Positions 11,640-22,920 of a stretch of 64,000 bases of DNA are shown here, one piece after another. The notes beneath the pieces are model-generated. The model worked only from the letters and a program-made list of their open reading frames with translations. It was not told the origin of the DNA and did no database searches. Position 1 is the first letter of the stretch. Every line of letters begins with the position of its first letter. The translations under genes and the position numbers were made by a program. Source of the stretch: Vombatus ursinus (Eukaryota; Chordata; Mammalia; Diprotodontia; Vombatidae); assembly GCF_900497805.2 (NCBI RefSeq), contig NW_020954630.1, positions 5,321,864 to 5,385,863 of the forward strand, given 5' to 3'.

Positions 11640-12060
11640 AAGACCCAGCCTCCACCCTTCTGGAGCTTATAACCTAGTAGAAGAAATAAAATATACACAC
11701 ATACACATACATATATAGTGTATACACTGCAAATATATCTATCATATATGTAGTAAATATGCATCCTACATGTGTATATATATGTGTGTGTGTGTATATG
11801 TGTATATGACAAGATGTGACAAATGCCAACTGAGGAGCACTAGGCCATACATGCTGCTTCAGTTCAGAGGAGGGAAAAACTACTGTTGGCTGGGGTGATC
11901 AAGGAATTTTCATTAATAGCATGTGACTTAAACTGAACTTTGAGAGATTCAGAGAAACAGAGAGAAGGGAAGTATCCCAGGTAAGGGGAAAGCATGAGAG
12001 AAAATACAAATACAGAAATGTCTAAGGTGTGTTTGGTGGCCAAATGCTCTTGAAAGTTAC
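11640..12060 (-). repeat. L2 LINE, reverse, with TA/CA tract
   Basis: 'cttctggagcttataaccta' is the reversed L2 motif; later 'ttaaactgaactttgagaga' and 'gtatcccaggtaaggggaaa' fit the reversed 3' UTR. An alternating TA/CA tract (11692-11808) interrupts it. Confidence 0.55.
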
Positions 12061-12154
12061 TCTTCTTTGTTATCTTCTTCCATTCTTGAATGTCCAGTGA
12101 ATTCAGATATTACCACACTGAATCCTAACCAGTACCTGGGCATGATCAACAGAT

Positions 12155-12168
12155 AAAAGAAACGGCAA
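12155..12168. repeat. L1 target-site duplication, left copy
   Basis: 'aaaagaaacggcaa' here and 'aaaagaaatggcaa' at 13373-13386: 14 bases, one mismatch, bracketing the L1. Confidence 0.85.
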
Positions 12169-13372
12169 ATTATGAAAAGCAAAATGGATAACTTTGATTG
12201 CATTAAATTGAAAAGTTTTTGCGGAAATAAAGCCAATGCAACTAAGATTAGAAGGAAGATAGAAAACTGGCAAAGAATTTTTACAATCAGTCTCTCTGAT
12301 AAGGGCCTCATTTCTAAAATACATGGAAAATTAAGTCAAATTTATAACAATACAAGTCATTCCCCAATTGATAAATGGTCAAAGGATATGAACAGGCAGT
12401 TCTCAGATGAAGAAATTAAAGCCATCTATAGTCATATGGAAAAAATGCTCTAAATCACTATTGATTAGAGAAATGCAAATCAAAACAACTATGAGGTACC
12501 ACATCACACCTATCAGATTGGCCAAGATGATAAAACAGGAAAATGATAAATGTTGGAGAAGATGTGGGAAAATTGGAACACTACTGCATTGTTGGTGGAG
12601 TTGTGAAATGATCCAACCATTTTGGAGAGCAATTTGGAACTATGCCCAAAGGGCTATAAAAATGTGCATACCCTTTGACCCAACAATAACACTTCTAGGG
12701 CTATATCCCAAAGAGATCATACAAATGGGAAAAGGACCCACATATACAAAAATATTCATAGCAGCTCTTTTTGTGGTGGAAAAGAATTGGAAACTAAGAG
12801 GATGCCCATCAATTGGAGAATGGCTGAGCAAGTTGTGGTATATGAATGTAATGGAATACTATTGTGTTATAAGAAATGATGAACAGGCTGACTTCAGAAA
12901 AACCTGGAAAGATTTGTATGGTTTGATGCTGAGTGAAGTGAACAGAACCAAGACAACGTTGTACACAATAATAGTCATGTTGTATGATGACTAATATTGA
13001 TAAACTTAACCCTTCCTAGCAATTCAAGGATCTAAGACATCTCCAAAGGCCTCATGATGGAAAGTACTATCCACAGCCAAAGAAAGAACTATGGAATTTG
13101 AGTGTAGATCGAAGCGTACCATTTGCTATTTTTTCTCCTCTGTTGAGTTTTGTTTCCTGTTTCTGGTGTTTCCTCCTATTGGTTTACTTTTTTACTTACA
13201 ACATCACTAATCTGAAAATATGCTTAATAAGAATGTATATATATATATATATAAAACCTATATCAGATTGTGTGCCATCTTGGGGAGGAAGGGGGAGAAA
13301 AATTTTAAACTCAAAAATATATGGAAGTGATTGTTGATAAATCAAAATAGATTAATTAAAATAAATAAATAA
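12169..13372 (+). mobile_element. L1 LINE, 5'-truncated, with target duplication
   Basis: Contains the C-terminal part of L1 ORF2, a 3' UTR and an A-rich tail (aaataaataaataaaa), bracketed by a 14-bp direct repeat, so both ends are well placed. A (TA)n run lies in the 3' UTR at about 13237-13253. The insertion is 5'-truncated, as expected for target-primed reverse transcription. Confidence 0.92.
12172..12994 (+). pseudogene. L1 ORF2 C-terminal fragment
   Basis: The first frame (12172-12453) reads LKSFCGNK, DKGLISKI and SKDMNRQFS, matching the region downstream of the L1 reverse transcriptase domain. The second (12407-12994) reads [35 protein letters not shown] and [11 protein letters not shown], the conserved C-terminal zinc-knuckle region of ORF2. 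One extra A in the A-run near 12439-12444 shifts the frame; otherwise the C-terminus is open to its stop, so this copy is fairly young. The endonuclease and most of the reverse transcriptase are absent. Confidence 0.9.
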
Positions 13373-13386
13373 AAAAGAAATGGCAA

Positions 13387-14940
13387 CAATACTGAAGAGA
13401 TACAGGAGATTGATATTGAGATGTCATTAATAGGCTCTCCTGGGTAGTAGATATTTTCAGACCTGCAACTATGGGTCAGTCTTAGTGGATACAGGAGCCA
13501 ACAGCCACAGAATATGTTACTCAGATTGTTCACTAACCTTTCTACTTTTGCATGCCTTTTTGAGACAGATGCTTCCTCCCCTCACTATACCCCCATTGAA
13601 ATTTTAGAACTTAAAACAAGTATCTTCTGAAATGTTCAAATGAACATGTCTTAACAGTTTCTACTAACCCAAGGAAAACTAATATCAATCTTTTTCTTTT
13701 GCAAAGAAAAAAAATCTTGTTTTCAGCAGTACTGTAAGGATTTCCTAGTCTCTTTAGTTAGTGTACTCTGCAAAGTTAATACCCCTGTCCCACTTATACA
13801 TACTTTCTGCACAATTCCAAATTTGTAAAATAATTCTTACAGAGTACAATATATGTGGGCTTTTGTTGTTGCTGTGGTATTTGTATCTGTTCCATTTCTG
13901 AAGTTCCCTTAAAGTCATTCAATTTCAAAGAGAAATTAACATTCCTCCTTACCAGTAAGCTACCAAGGACAGTATTAAGGAAGGCACCACCATGAAAGGT
14001 ACCTTTTTAATCATCCCCCAATTTAACTTCTCTCATAAGACCTTTGATGCTTTTCCAAGAGGAGACCAAAGAATCCATCCAAAATCAAACCAACCAAAAA
14101 TTGCTGCTACACTATTGGAGATGAAAAGTTTTCCAAAGCCTGGTAGAGGGTATTCTAAAGTAACATTTTTTGCACCGTCAAAAAGGTTTTAGACACAATC
14201 CACAAGTGTTTAAGTGGCTTATGTATCAGACATTGCTAATAGAAATATGTTCTATGAGAAATTTTGATTTTTTAAGTTAATGTGCCATTTTCAATGATAT
14301 TTGTGGTAGTAATTTTTAATTTCATTGTCAAAATATTTTGGGAAATGCACATAAATTTAATTAGGTATCTAGTAGCACATGGAAAATAGCAGTTTTCTTG
14401 TTTTGAAAGTGGTATGTATTCTTTAACAATATATTATTTTCTTTATACTTTAGAAGTCATCTGTTTAAAAAAATACAAAGTGATTTCTGAATTGTCTAGG
14501 GGAGAGTAGATTAAAATGGAGGGTTTCTTCAAGTCATGTGACTAAAATGAAATATAGGGAAATATCATTCTGCTAGGTTTCTGCAAAATCAACTTCAGCT
14601 TCCAGGTAACTGCAGCAGCTTTGACTTGACTATCCCTCCTCCCTCCAAATTAAAAATATGTCTCTGAGATTTGTATCACCTTCCATGTATTGGTATTTCC
14701 TGAGATTGGATTGAGTAGAAAACTAGAATTTACACCACTTTCGATGTCTCCTTAGCATCCTTTTTGAAATAAGACAGTCAATTTACTTTGTTTTACTGAG
14801 AGGAGGACTACATGACTACAGATCATTTTGTTAATTGAGTCATATATTCAGTGTTCCAAGAGACTTCCCTCTTTCCAGGATCCCTTAAATGAGTACTTTT
14901 TGTAATGTGATGTGTAATGCAAATAATTATCCCTTCTAGT
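13387..14940. other. No gene or clear repeat seen
   Basis: AT-rich, no repeat family recognised. A 66-residue forward frame at 13992-14192 has no recognisable features. Confidence 0.4.
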
Positions 14941-14944
14941 TTTA

Positions 14945-15600
14945 ATGATATTCAATAAACATTTACTAAATGCCTACTTTGTGTAAGTACTTGCTGTGCT
15001 AGGTCCTGGGCACACAAAGGCTGAAATTAATGTAGATTGCATAGGGCACCACAACATGAATGCAGATAAGCATAATGCATAACCCATAGGGAGGGTGCCA
15101 ATGGGATGATCAAGTAAAGAGCCCTAGCAATATTTGATATATGAAGAGCACATACCAGACAAAGTGAAAACATCTGAAGATGTTAGAGTACTTCTCACAG
15201 AGCTGAGGCTTAAAGTAGCATAAGGGTTCTAAAGCTGTAGATGAGGGCTAGGAGGCAGCCTGCATGGATGAATGTGCAGAAGAAGAAAATGGAATGTTGA
15301 AATCAGAGAAAATTAGGAAGTCTAGTTTGGCATGAACAGAAAGAGTATAAAAGGGATGGAAGGTGAAATAAGATTGGAAAGGTAGTATGGAGCCAGATGG
15401 TGGAGGACTTTAAGGGATAGGGGATGAGAATTGTCTTGTACTGTAGAGGCAATAGAAGACGAGTAAAGATTTTTTTTTGAAACAGTGGTGGAAAGGGAAA
15501 CAGGGGAGTGGTATGGTCTGGCCAACTCAAGAGGCTTATTTTGGTAAGATAGGAAAGGTGTGTTCATGAGGCTGGTAGCTGGGTTATCAGATAAGAGACT
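14945..15600 (-). repeat. L2 LINE, reverse
   Basis: Starts with the reversed terminus 'ttcaataaacatttactaaa' and 'tgtgctaggtcctgggcaca', and goes on through reversed ORF2/UTR motifs such as 'ggtggaggactttaagggat' and 'gtggtatggtctggccaact'. About 650 bases. Confidence 0.7.
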
Positions 15601-15611
15601 GTTAGAAACAG

Positions 15612-15921
15612 ATGAACAATGTATTCTATAACAACAACATCGAAAAAATGAATAACTTTGAATAACATAAGAATTTTAGTCAATGCAGTGCATGATTCCA
15701 AAGGACTAAAGAAGAAGAATGGTGCCCATCACCTGACAGATAGATGATAGAATAAATAAATATGCAGAATAAGACATACATTTTTTAACCTGACCAATGC
15801 AGGAGTTTGTTTTCCTTGACTATGTTTATTAGTTACTAGGGTTTTGTTTTTCATTTTTTTTTCCAAATTGGAAGAAAGGGAAAGAAAATAAATAATTATT
15901 AATTGAAACAAAAATTAAAGC
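15612..15921 (+). mobile_element. L1 LINE 3' UTR
   Basis: 'gattccaaaggactaaagaa', 'gcccatcacctgacagatag', 'gcagaataagacatacattt', 'agggttttgtttttcatttt' and an A-rich tail. This 3' UTR type differs from that of the L1 at 12169, so at least two L1 lineages have inserted here. Confidence 0.75.
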
Positions 15922-16170
15922 AATAATAATAACAGCATTTACACATGCTTTCAAGTTTCCAGAGTGCTTTACAAATATTATCTAATTTTCTTCTCACAAA
16001 ATCATGTGATGTAGCTGCTATTATTATCCCCATTTTACAGACGAGGAAAGTGAGGCTGTATGAGATTGAGTAACTTGCCAAGGATTGCACAGCTAGTAAG
16101 TGTCTGAGACTAGATTTTGAACTCAGGTCTTTCTGACTCTAGGTGTAGCATTTTATCCACTGCACCATGT
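15922..16170 (-). repeat. MIR-type SINE, reverse, near full length
   Basis: 'agagtgctttacaaatatta', 'ccccattttacagacgagga', 'cacagctagtaagtgtctga', 'tttatccactgcaccatgta'. A (ATA)n-like tail lies on the left. Confidence 0.9.
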
Positions 16171-17089
16171 AGAGATGATGAGATGAACTACATAAGTACT
16201 GAGAGGAGACAGATCTGCGATTCATGATAGAGGCAGAATTGATGGAAAATCACAATTGATTGGTTATGGGAGAGTTAAAGAGAGGGAAGAGTCAAGTTTT
16301 TTAGAAGTGGGCTATACCTCCTATTAATCATACTTCAAGGATACCAAGTATTAACTGTATAATGTCAGTGTAGTATGCTTGGCTCTCCTTGGAGAAAATT
16401 ACTGTACAAATATTGAGTAGTATTATTACTGTTATTTTCACCCTGAGAAAGGAAGAAAGAAGATCTGATATTCTACCACTTTTAAAACCTAAAAGAAAAA
16501 GAAGATGTTGCTTCATTGGGCAAGTTTCTGTCAGGCTATAAAAGCAGCAAAACATTTTATTTTATTCAGGCAGGCTAGGCAGCCTTGTTGTGATAAATTA
16601 GCAGTGTTTTCATTTTATTATGCTCCAAGACCAAGATCTGATTGTTATGTCTCTGGGGAAAGCTGGAAATAGTTAATGAAAGATGCCAAAGACACCTATT
16701 CTTTGAACTAGAAATTCCCTGAAATGATGTGTCTTACATATGTTAGTATAGACTTAGCCATGCCTGCACAAGATTCATGAATTGTAGCTATAAGATAGCA
16801 AACCTTGAAGGGCAGTAAGTTCAGTTGTCATTGCTGACCCTTGGACCATGCTTCTATAAACCTCATCCACCTGGTGTTCTGCTAAATTGATAGAGATTGG
16901 GGAAGGGTTGGGATAGGACACTGGTTTCCTTGAGGACAGAATACATAAAGCAGCTGTTGTGGCCTACTCAAGCTATCAAATCATGACTACCTCATGGAAA
17001 TGAGGAATAGGAAAAGGCTTTACAAACCTAACTCATCAACTCTATATCTTCTAATTCCTCATAAAAATTCAGGATACTGTTCCTGATCT
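16171..17089. other. No gene or clear repeat seen
   Basis: No recognised element; mildly GC-richer patches near 16800-16900 without exon signals. Confidence 0.4.
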
Positions 17090-17372
17090 CTAGTTAATCA
17101 ATCAACAGATAATTTTCTCTCATTTCCCGCTTTTAATATTAGTTCCTCTTCAACCTGTGTCTGATGTCAGCACTTTCCTGGTTTTAATCTTCCTTTTTAA
17201 TCTTATCTTCTACTTTAGTAAGAATATTAAAACACCCATTGAACATCCTTTCTCAGGCCCTTTTACCATTTGATGCACCTGGAATCCCCTCCCTCTGAAT
17301 CTGATTCCTAACTACTCTTCAGAGACTACCTTAAGTCTCAGCTTGTCCAGGAAATATCTCTTATACATTTAA
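17090..17372 (+). repeat. L2 LINE fragment, diverged
   Basis: 'gatgcacctggaatcccctc' and 'cttaagtctcagcttgtcca' echo the L2 'tgcctggaat ... ggctcagct' region. Weakly supported. Confidence 0.45.
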
Positions 17373-18330
17373 AAAATGTAGTTTGTGAGCTATGCTGTAG
17401 GGACAAGAAACCCAAGAATGGGTAATGATTCTTGTTGAAATAGGGAAATCATTGAAGCACAGAAGGTATTCTCTATCCATTAGCCCTAGGATTTGTCTGT
17501 TAACTCCGCTTAGCCAATGAGTGGAGATCTAGACTACCATCACAAAAGAGTAGAGTGCATATTCAGAATAAGAGAGGTTTAACTTGGCAGAGGACACCAT
17601 TCTGGGTCCAAAATGAGAGAAGCTAGACCCATGAAAGGAGGGAGCTGAGGAGCCTAGAAAGTATGAACCTGAGCCAGTGGTCTCAAGGCCTCTGTAAGAA
17701 TAGACAAAATAGACAGTTTTATCAACAGAAGCCTAGGTGGACAGGTTTAGTTAGCAAAAGTAATAAGTATCAAGTGAACCAGTGAAAGGATGTGTAAAGA
17801 GGCAACAAGTTCCAGGGAACAGATTTTTTTAGGGTCCCAGGAGTGAGGTGATATAACAAAAGGCCTGAAACCCAAATTGTGAGAGATAACTTTGGGTTCT
17901 GGATTAGGAAGAACCTTTCCTCCATAGAATTGTGGAAGGGGAACAGGAGAAATCGATCTAGATTTCTGATAGATTACTCTAGGGACTAATACAAAGAATC
18001 TTGTGGAAGTATGACTGTGGGCATTGCAGGGGAGGCCTACTCAGACTCTGTTTATGTTCCTGCATTCATAATTGAAGGTTTAAGAAGTATATTCTAAAGG
18101 ACTGAGACTCAGCATCATTGGTAGTCAAATTCCCCAAAAGAGAGTTAGAATTGAGTTGACTCCAAGACTTAATGTCTTTTTTTGGGCACTTAGGATCAAG
18201 ATTAAACCATAATAACCTTACAATGTATAAAACTTTTGCTTTTTCTGTCTCATATCCCCATTCTTGTATGTTTTACCAGTACTGCATTGTAGTAAATCTC
18301 CTATTTCAGGCCTGAGAGAGGTATGCTTCT
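17373..18330. other. Unclassified block, possibly an old LTR
   Basis: About 950 bases with higher GC than its surroundings and no MIR or L2 motif. Near the right end there is a TATA-like 'atgtataaaac' (about 18222-18232) followed by a pyrimidine-rich segment. This is compatible with a decayed solo LTR read forward, but I see no clear terminal sequence or target duplication. It could equally be single-copy DNA. Confidence 0.22.
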
Positions 18331-18384
18331 GTCAGGGTATGGGAAAATGGAAACTGGAAGGGAAGAAAGAGTTCGGTGTTATTG

Positions 18385-18525
18385 AGAGAGCACAAGATAC
18401 AAAGTTGGAGGACTTATCACTTCTTTAACTTTGGGCAAGTAATCTTATCTTTCTGAACTTGGATATGCTAACATTTCTATGATTACATTAATACTTTTCT
18501 ACTGTGACTCTGCAATGATTTGATT
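18385..18525 (+). repeat. MIR SINE
   Basis: 'attgagagagcacaagatac', 'tttgggcaagtaatcttatc', 'tatttctatgattac'-like tail. Diverged. Confidence 0.6.
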
Positions 18526-18915
18526 CATTGTAATCCCATTAGATTCTACTCCTGTTTCTGTGGAAGAGCGATGTCCTACTTACTACTTAGGGCCTGAATA
18601 ATTTACTTGTTTTTGCTTTCCTTTAGCTAATATTAGGCCCTGTCCTTTGATAGTAAAAAGAATGTAGAGACTTTAGCCTGGAGGCTAAGTTTTTTCCTAC
18701 AGAAAATGTGTTGATTGAAGAATGATGGTTACTCTCCAAGGTACTTAGACTGTTTCAGCAATTGGTAGCTCTTGGAAAATGCCACATTTTCATGTGGTGA
18801 TGGGTAAAGGTGTGCTGGTAAATATTTAACAACCAGACCACCAAAAATTTAAAAAGTATGCATAACACACTCTTGAGTTTAATCTACATTATTAAAATTT
18901 TTTTCTCCATTACTT

Positions 18916-19075
18916 AGTTGTTGTTTGTTTCAATTTTTAGGCAATTGGGGTTAAGTGACTTGCCCAGGGTCACACAGCTAGTAAGTGTCAAGTGTTTGGT
19001 CTCAGGCCAAATTTGAACTCAGGTCCTCCTGACTTCAGGGCCGGTGCTCTATCCATTGCGCCACCTAGCTGCCCC
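18916..19075 (-). repeat. WSINE1/MAR1-type SINE, reverse
   Basis: Reads reversed as a tRNA-derived SINE: 'gcaattggggttaagtgact', 'cccagggtcacacagctagt', 'gaactcaggtcctcctgact', 'gcgccacctagctgcccc'. It is flanked by the perfect 9-bp direct repeat 'ccattactt' (18907-18915, 19076-19084). Low divergence from 56898-57067 points to recent activity. Confidence 0.93.
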
Positions 19076-19391
19076 CCATTACTTTCTTAAGTCTAGTCAA
19101 TCCACAAAAAATACAGCCCTGATTTGTAGCATTTGTTGATTTCTAAAGTATAAATTGTCACACTAAAAATTTAACAATTGACTTTTATGACCCAGTTTAA
19201 AGCTGGCTCTAGAATACCCATTGATAGAGTACTTAGGTCATCATACTCCCTTGATGCAGAAATAATAAGATAAAGTAAGATTTATTATTTATTTGGAAAT
19301 TTATTTGTATCTTGAAATCATAGTTGATACTATGTCTGCAAATTTAGCCTTTTTAAGAAGATGCTAGAAAAGTGAGTAGACCCAATTACTC

Positions 19392-20433
19392 TTTTTAACA
19401 TTTTGTTTTTTATTTTTTTTCTCAATTAGGTGTAAAAATTTTAATTTTTTAAAAATTTTGAGTTCTAAATTCTCTTCTTCCCTTTCTCCCTCCCCCTCAT
19501 GAAAAATGCAGGCAATTTTATATTGATTATATATGTGTGGTCATGGAAAACATTTCCATATCAGCCATGTTGCAAAAGAGAACAGAGACAAAAAAAAAAT
19601 TAAAATAGAGAAAGTGAAAAAAGCATCCTTCAATCTGTGTTCAGATCCCATCAGTTCTTTTACTGGAAGTTAAGAGCATTTTTCATCATAGGTCTTTCAG
19701 AACTGGACCATTGCATTGCTGAGAATAGCTAAGTCATTCGTGGTTGGTCATTGTACAATATTGCTGTTACTGTGTACAATGTTCTCCTGGTTCTGCTCAC
19801 TGCACTTTGCATCAGTTCCTGTAAGTCTTCTTAGGTTTTTATGAAGGCATTCTGCTCATCATTTCTTGTACATAATAGTATTCCATCACAATCATATACC
19901 ACAACTTGTTCAGCCATTCCACAATTGATGGGCATCCCCTCAGTTTCCAATTCTTTGCTGTCACAAAGAGAACTACCATAAATGTTTTTGTACATATAAG
20001 TCCTTTTCCTTTTCTTTGATCTACTTGAGATACAGACCTAGTAATGGTATTGCTGGATCAAAGGGTTTATCACAGTTTTATAGCCCTTTGGGCATAGTTC
20101 CAAATTGCTCTCCAGAATAGTTAGATCAGTTCACAATTCCACCAACAGTGTATCAGTGTCCCTAGTTTTCCATGAACCCTCCAACATTTGTTATTTTCCT
20201 TTTCTGTCATATTAGCCAATCTGATGGGTGTGAGGTCTCTCAGAGTTGTTTTAATTTGCATTTCTGTCATTGATAGTAATTTAGAAAATTTTGTGTGACT
20301 AGAGATAACTTTGATTTCTCTGTTTGAAAACTGCCTGTTCTGTATCCTTTGACCATTTATCATTTGGCAAATGACTTGTACTCTTATAAACAAGAATTGG
20401 TTTTCTATATATTTTTGAGAAATGAGGCCTGAT
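19392..20433 (-). mobile_element. L1 LINE 3' end, reverse
   Basis: The poly(T) tail side is at the left; then a 3' UTR, then ORF2 C-terminus. It is flanked by 'cccaattactc' (19381-19391) and 'cccacttactc' (20434-20444), an 11-bp target duplication with one mismatch. The copy is 5'-truncated at the right end. Confidence 0.9.
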
Positions 20434-20438
20434 CCCAC
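20121..20438 (-). pseudogene. L1 ORF2 C-terminal fragment
   Basis: The reverse frame reads MTEMQIKTTLRDLTPIRLAN and CWRVHGKLGTLIHCWWNCE, homologous to the ORF2 zinc-knuckle region also seen at 12407-12994. The rest of the C-terminus to the left is in other frames, so the copy is broken by small indels. Confidence 0.85.
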
Positions 20439-20463
20439 TTACTCATAAGATACTATCCAAAAT

Positions 20464-20592
20464 ATTTGTTTAACAAGACTAACCCTACTTACAATAGGCT
20501 TTGTTTTTTCTTGTTTGCTTAATGTGGGAGAAAGGTGGTGGGTGGAGGAATAGAATTCAAAACTCAAAATTTAATTAAAAAACAAAACCGAA
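20464..20592 (+). mobile_element. Very short L1 3' end
   Basis: 129 bases carrying only the L1 terminal motif 'aattcaaaactcaaaattta' and an A-rich tail. It is flanked by 'agatactatccaaaat' (20448-20463) and 'agacactatctaaaat' (20593-20608), 16 bases with two mismatches. An extreme 5' truncation beside the larger reverse L1. Confidence 0.75.
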
Positions 20593-20784
20593 AGACACTA
20601 TCTAAAATACTGTTTGAAGAGAGAGCATGCAATTTTTAACTTCATTCATATAAGGCCATACTTTATTTATGGTAAGCCAAGAGAAAATATGTTAAGATGG
20701 CAGGATGAAGTATTTAGGATGAATGTATGACCAAAAAGAAAGTGTACTCTGAGAGACACCAAAGAAGAAACTGATGAGGAAAAA

Positions 20785-20862
20785 ATTCAATTAAACAACA
20801 AGCACTAATTAAGCACCTAGAATGATGAAAGAACTTTCTTGTGTTAGAGAGATACAAAAGCT
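20785..20862 (-). repeat. L2 LINE 3' terminus, reverse
   Basis: 'caacaagcactaattaagca' and 'gagagatacaaaagctgaaa' match a reversed L2 terminus. Confidence 0.5.
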
Positions 20863-20865
20863 GAA

Positions 20866-21016
20866 AGACCTGGGATAAAATCCTGCCTGCCACTAGGGCA
20901 GGTGAGTGACCCTGAAGAAATCAGTTACCCATTTTGTGCCTCAGTGTCCACACCTATAAAATGAAGGGTCTGGACTCATGTATCTAAGGTCTCTTGTAGC
21001 TTTAAATCTATAATCT
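20866..21016 (+). repeat. MIR SINE, 3' part
   Basis: 'ctataaaatgaagggtctgg', 'tatctaaggtctcttgtagc' and 'tttaaatctataatcttgtc' give the marsupial MIR tail. Confidence 0.75.
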
Positions 21017-21029
21017 TGTCATCCTCTGT

Positions 21030-21475
21030 AAGTCCTCTATTATATCATCTAAATGAAGTAATAGTTTTGTTTCCTTTTTTACCTATTCTTATTCCCTCAA
21101 TTTTTGTCTTACTGTTATAGTTAGCATTTCTCACATTATATCAAATATCAGTCATGATAATTAACATCCTTGCTTTAGCATTTTTCTTATTGGACATTAA
21201 CATTCCTCCATTACATGTGATGTTTGTCCTTGGTTTTAGATAATTGCTATTTACCACATTAAGGAAAAGTCAATTTATTCCTATGGTTTTTAGTGTTTTT
21301 TAAAGAAATAGTTGCTATATTTTAAAAAGTTTTATCAGAATTTTATTTATATTATCATGTGATTATTATTGCTATTGATATTCTGCTTTGTTTATAGTTT
21401 TTCTTAAATTAAAGCAACCTTTCTTTTTTTATATAAATCCAACCTGATCATGGTATATTATCAAATATAGAGATT
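21030..21475 (-). mobile_element. L1 ORF2 internal fragment, reverse
   Basis: 'ttcttattccctcaattttt', 'aacatccttgctttagcatt' and 'aatccaacctgatcatggta' match the reversed L1 reverse transcriptase region. Old and interrupted; no long frame survives. Confidence 0.6.
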
Positions 21476-21624
21476 CTAAGAGATAAAAAGAGAGATTGCA
21501 TTTTGATGTGGGTTACAGCTTTTGTAGAGGCACAGAGGTTGAGAAATGGTAAGTTGTGTATGAAGAATAGCTACTAGGCCAATTCGACATGAATTGAGAG
21601 TGCAATAATGTAAGGGGAAGAGAA

Positions 21625-21890
21625 GGTAATATGCATTTATATAACACCTACTATGTTCCAATCACTTCACTAGGAGCCTTTTTTAAATAAATGTTATCTC
21701 ATTTTATCTTTACAACAACCCTGCAAGAGAAGTGCTATTATTATCCTTATTTTACACTTGAGGAAACTGAGAAAATACTGCTTAAGTGACTTTGCCTGGG
21801 GTCACTTAGCTAGTAAATACCTGAGACTGGATTAAAACTCAGGCCTTCTTGATTCCAGACCAATACTCTGTCTGCTTTGCTACCACTGGG
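21625..21890 (-). repeat. MIR SINE, reverse
   Basis: 'tttacaacaaccctgcaaga', 'ttattatccttattttacac', 'gtcacttagctagtaaatac', 'aactcaggccttcttgattc'. Full length or nearly so. Confidence 0.85.
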
Positions 21891-21892
21891 AA

Positions 21893-22545
21893 GAGGAAGT
21901 AAAACTAGCAAGGTAGATGGGCTCCAGAGCATAGAAATTTTAAATGACCACCTGAGTATTTTCCATTTTTATTCTATAGGCAATAGGGAAACCCTGAAAA
22001 AGTTTTTGATTAGGGGAGTGCATGGTCAAATGTGTCTTTGAAATATTAAGCTGACAGTTGTATGAAGGATGAATTGGATGGAAGCAGGAAGACAAATTGG
22101 GAAGTTATGAGAATTATTTAGGCAGAAAGTGATGAGGAACTGAACTAGCATAGAGGCTCTGTGTATACAAAGAGTGGGATAGAGTAGATAGATGTTGGAG
22201 GTAAAATTGATTACTGGGAAATACACTGCAGAAGTCATATGATGGAAAGGGAAAAGTTAATGATGGCTCAGGTCAGGAAAGATTCTCAATAGAAATATGT
22301 CAGTTCAAAGAAGTAATATGTTTGGAGGAAAGAGAATGTCCATTTTGGATATGATGAGTTTGAGCTACCTACAGGATACCCATAGATATTGTGTGGCTAG
22401 AGTTTAGGAGCTATATTAGAGCTTAGATTATAGATAAAGAAGTAACCTGTAGAGTGATAACGGTTGAACTCATGGTGTCTTGTTGAGATCACTAAGGAAC
22501 AGAGTATAGAGAAGGAAGGAAAAGGGTCTTGGTTATAGCAAGAAA
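21893..22545 (-). repeat. L2 LINE, reverse
   Basis: 'caatagggaaaccctgaaaa', 'ggggagtgcatggtcaaatg', 'gaaggatgaattggatggaa', 'ggatatgatgagtttgagct' follow the reversed L2 ORF2 C-terminus. It abuts the MIR on its left. Confidence 0.65.
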
Positions 22546-22602
22546 TGCAAACTGATTTGTCCTTCCAATTTACTTAAATGATTTGGATGGGCTCTTATTT
22601 TT

Positions 22603-22920
22603 TTGATTACTAATTTGAATTCAAACCTTTGGATTCATTTGCAGCTGCTGAAATTTGAAGACTCTTTTTGCTTTATAAACTATAGCCAAAGACCTAGTCA
22701 ACAACCAGGAATATTCACTGGAGTTAATTCAAATTTCTTCTTAATATGTGGAACCATCTCTACAGTCACATGGAAGAGGAGTGTTGACTATAATTATGTG
22801 ACTGAACATTATTTTTCACTTAAGGATCTTTTAATCAAAGAATATTTAGAACAAAATGGATTTTGCATTACTATTGTAGCGAAGTTTTTATTTTACTGTT
22901 AATAAACATTAAAATCCCAT
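22603..22920 (+). other. Possible terminal exon with poly(A) signal
   Basis: An acceptor-like 'ttggattcatttgcag' ends near 22643. The frame stays open from 22603 to a TAA at 22900-22902 that overlaps the hexamer AATAAA (22901-22906); a GT-rich stretch follows (22921-22940). The 99-residue translation is not recognised. The arrangement resembles the last exon of a transcript, but could be chance in AT-rich DNA. Confidence 0.25.

Noticed and set aside
19392-20592. A single L1 with a twin-primed inversion
   Set aside because: Both parts carry their own 3' end and their own target duplication, so they are two insertions.
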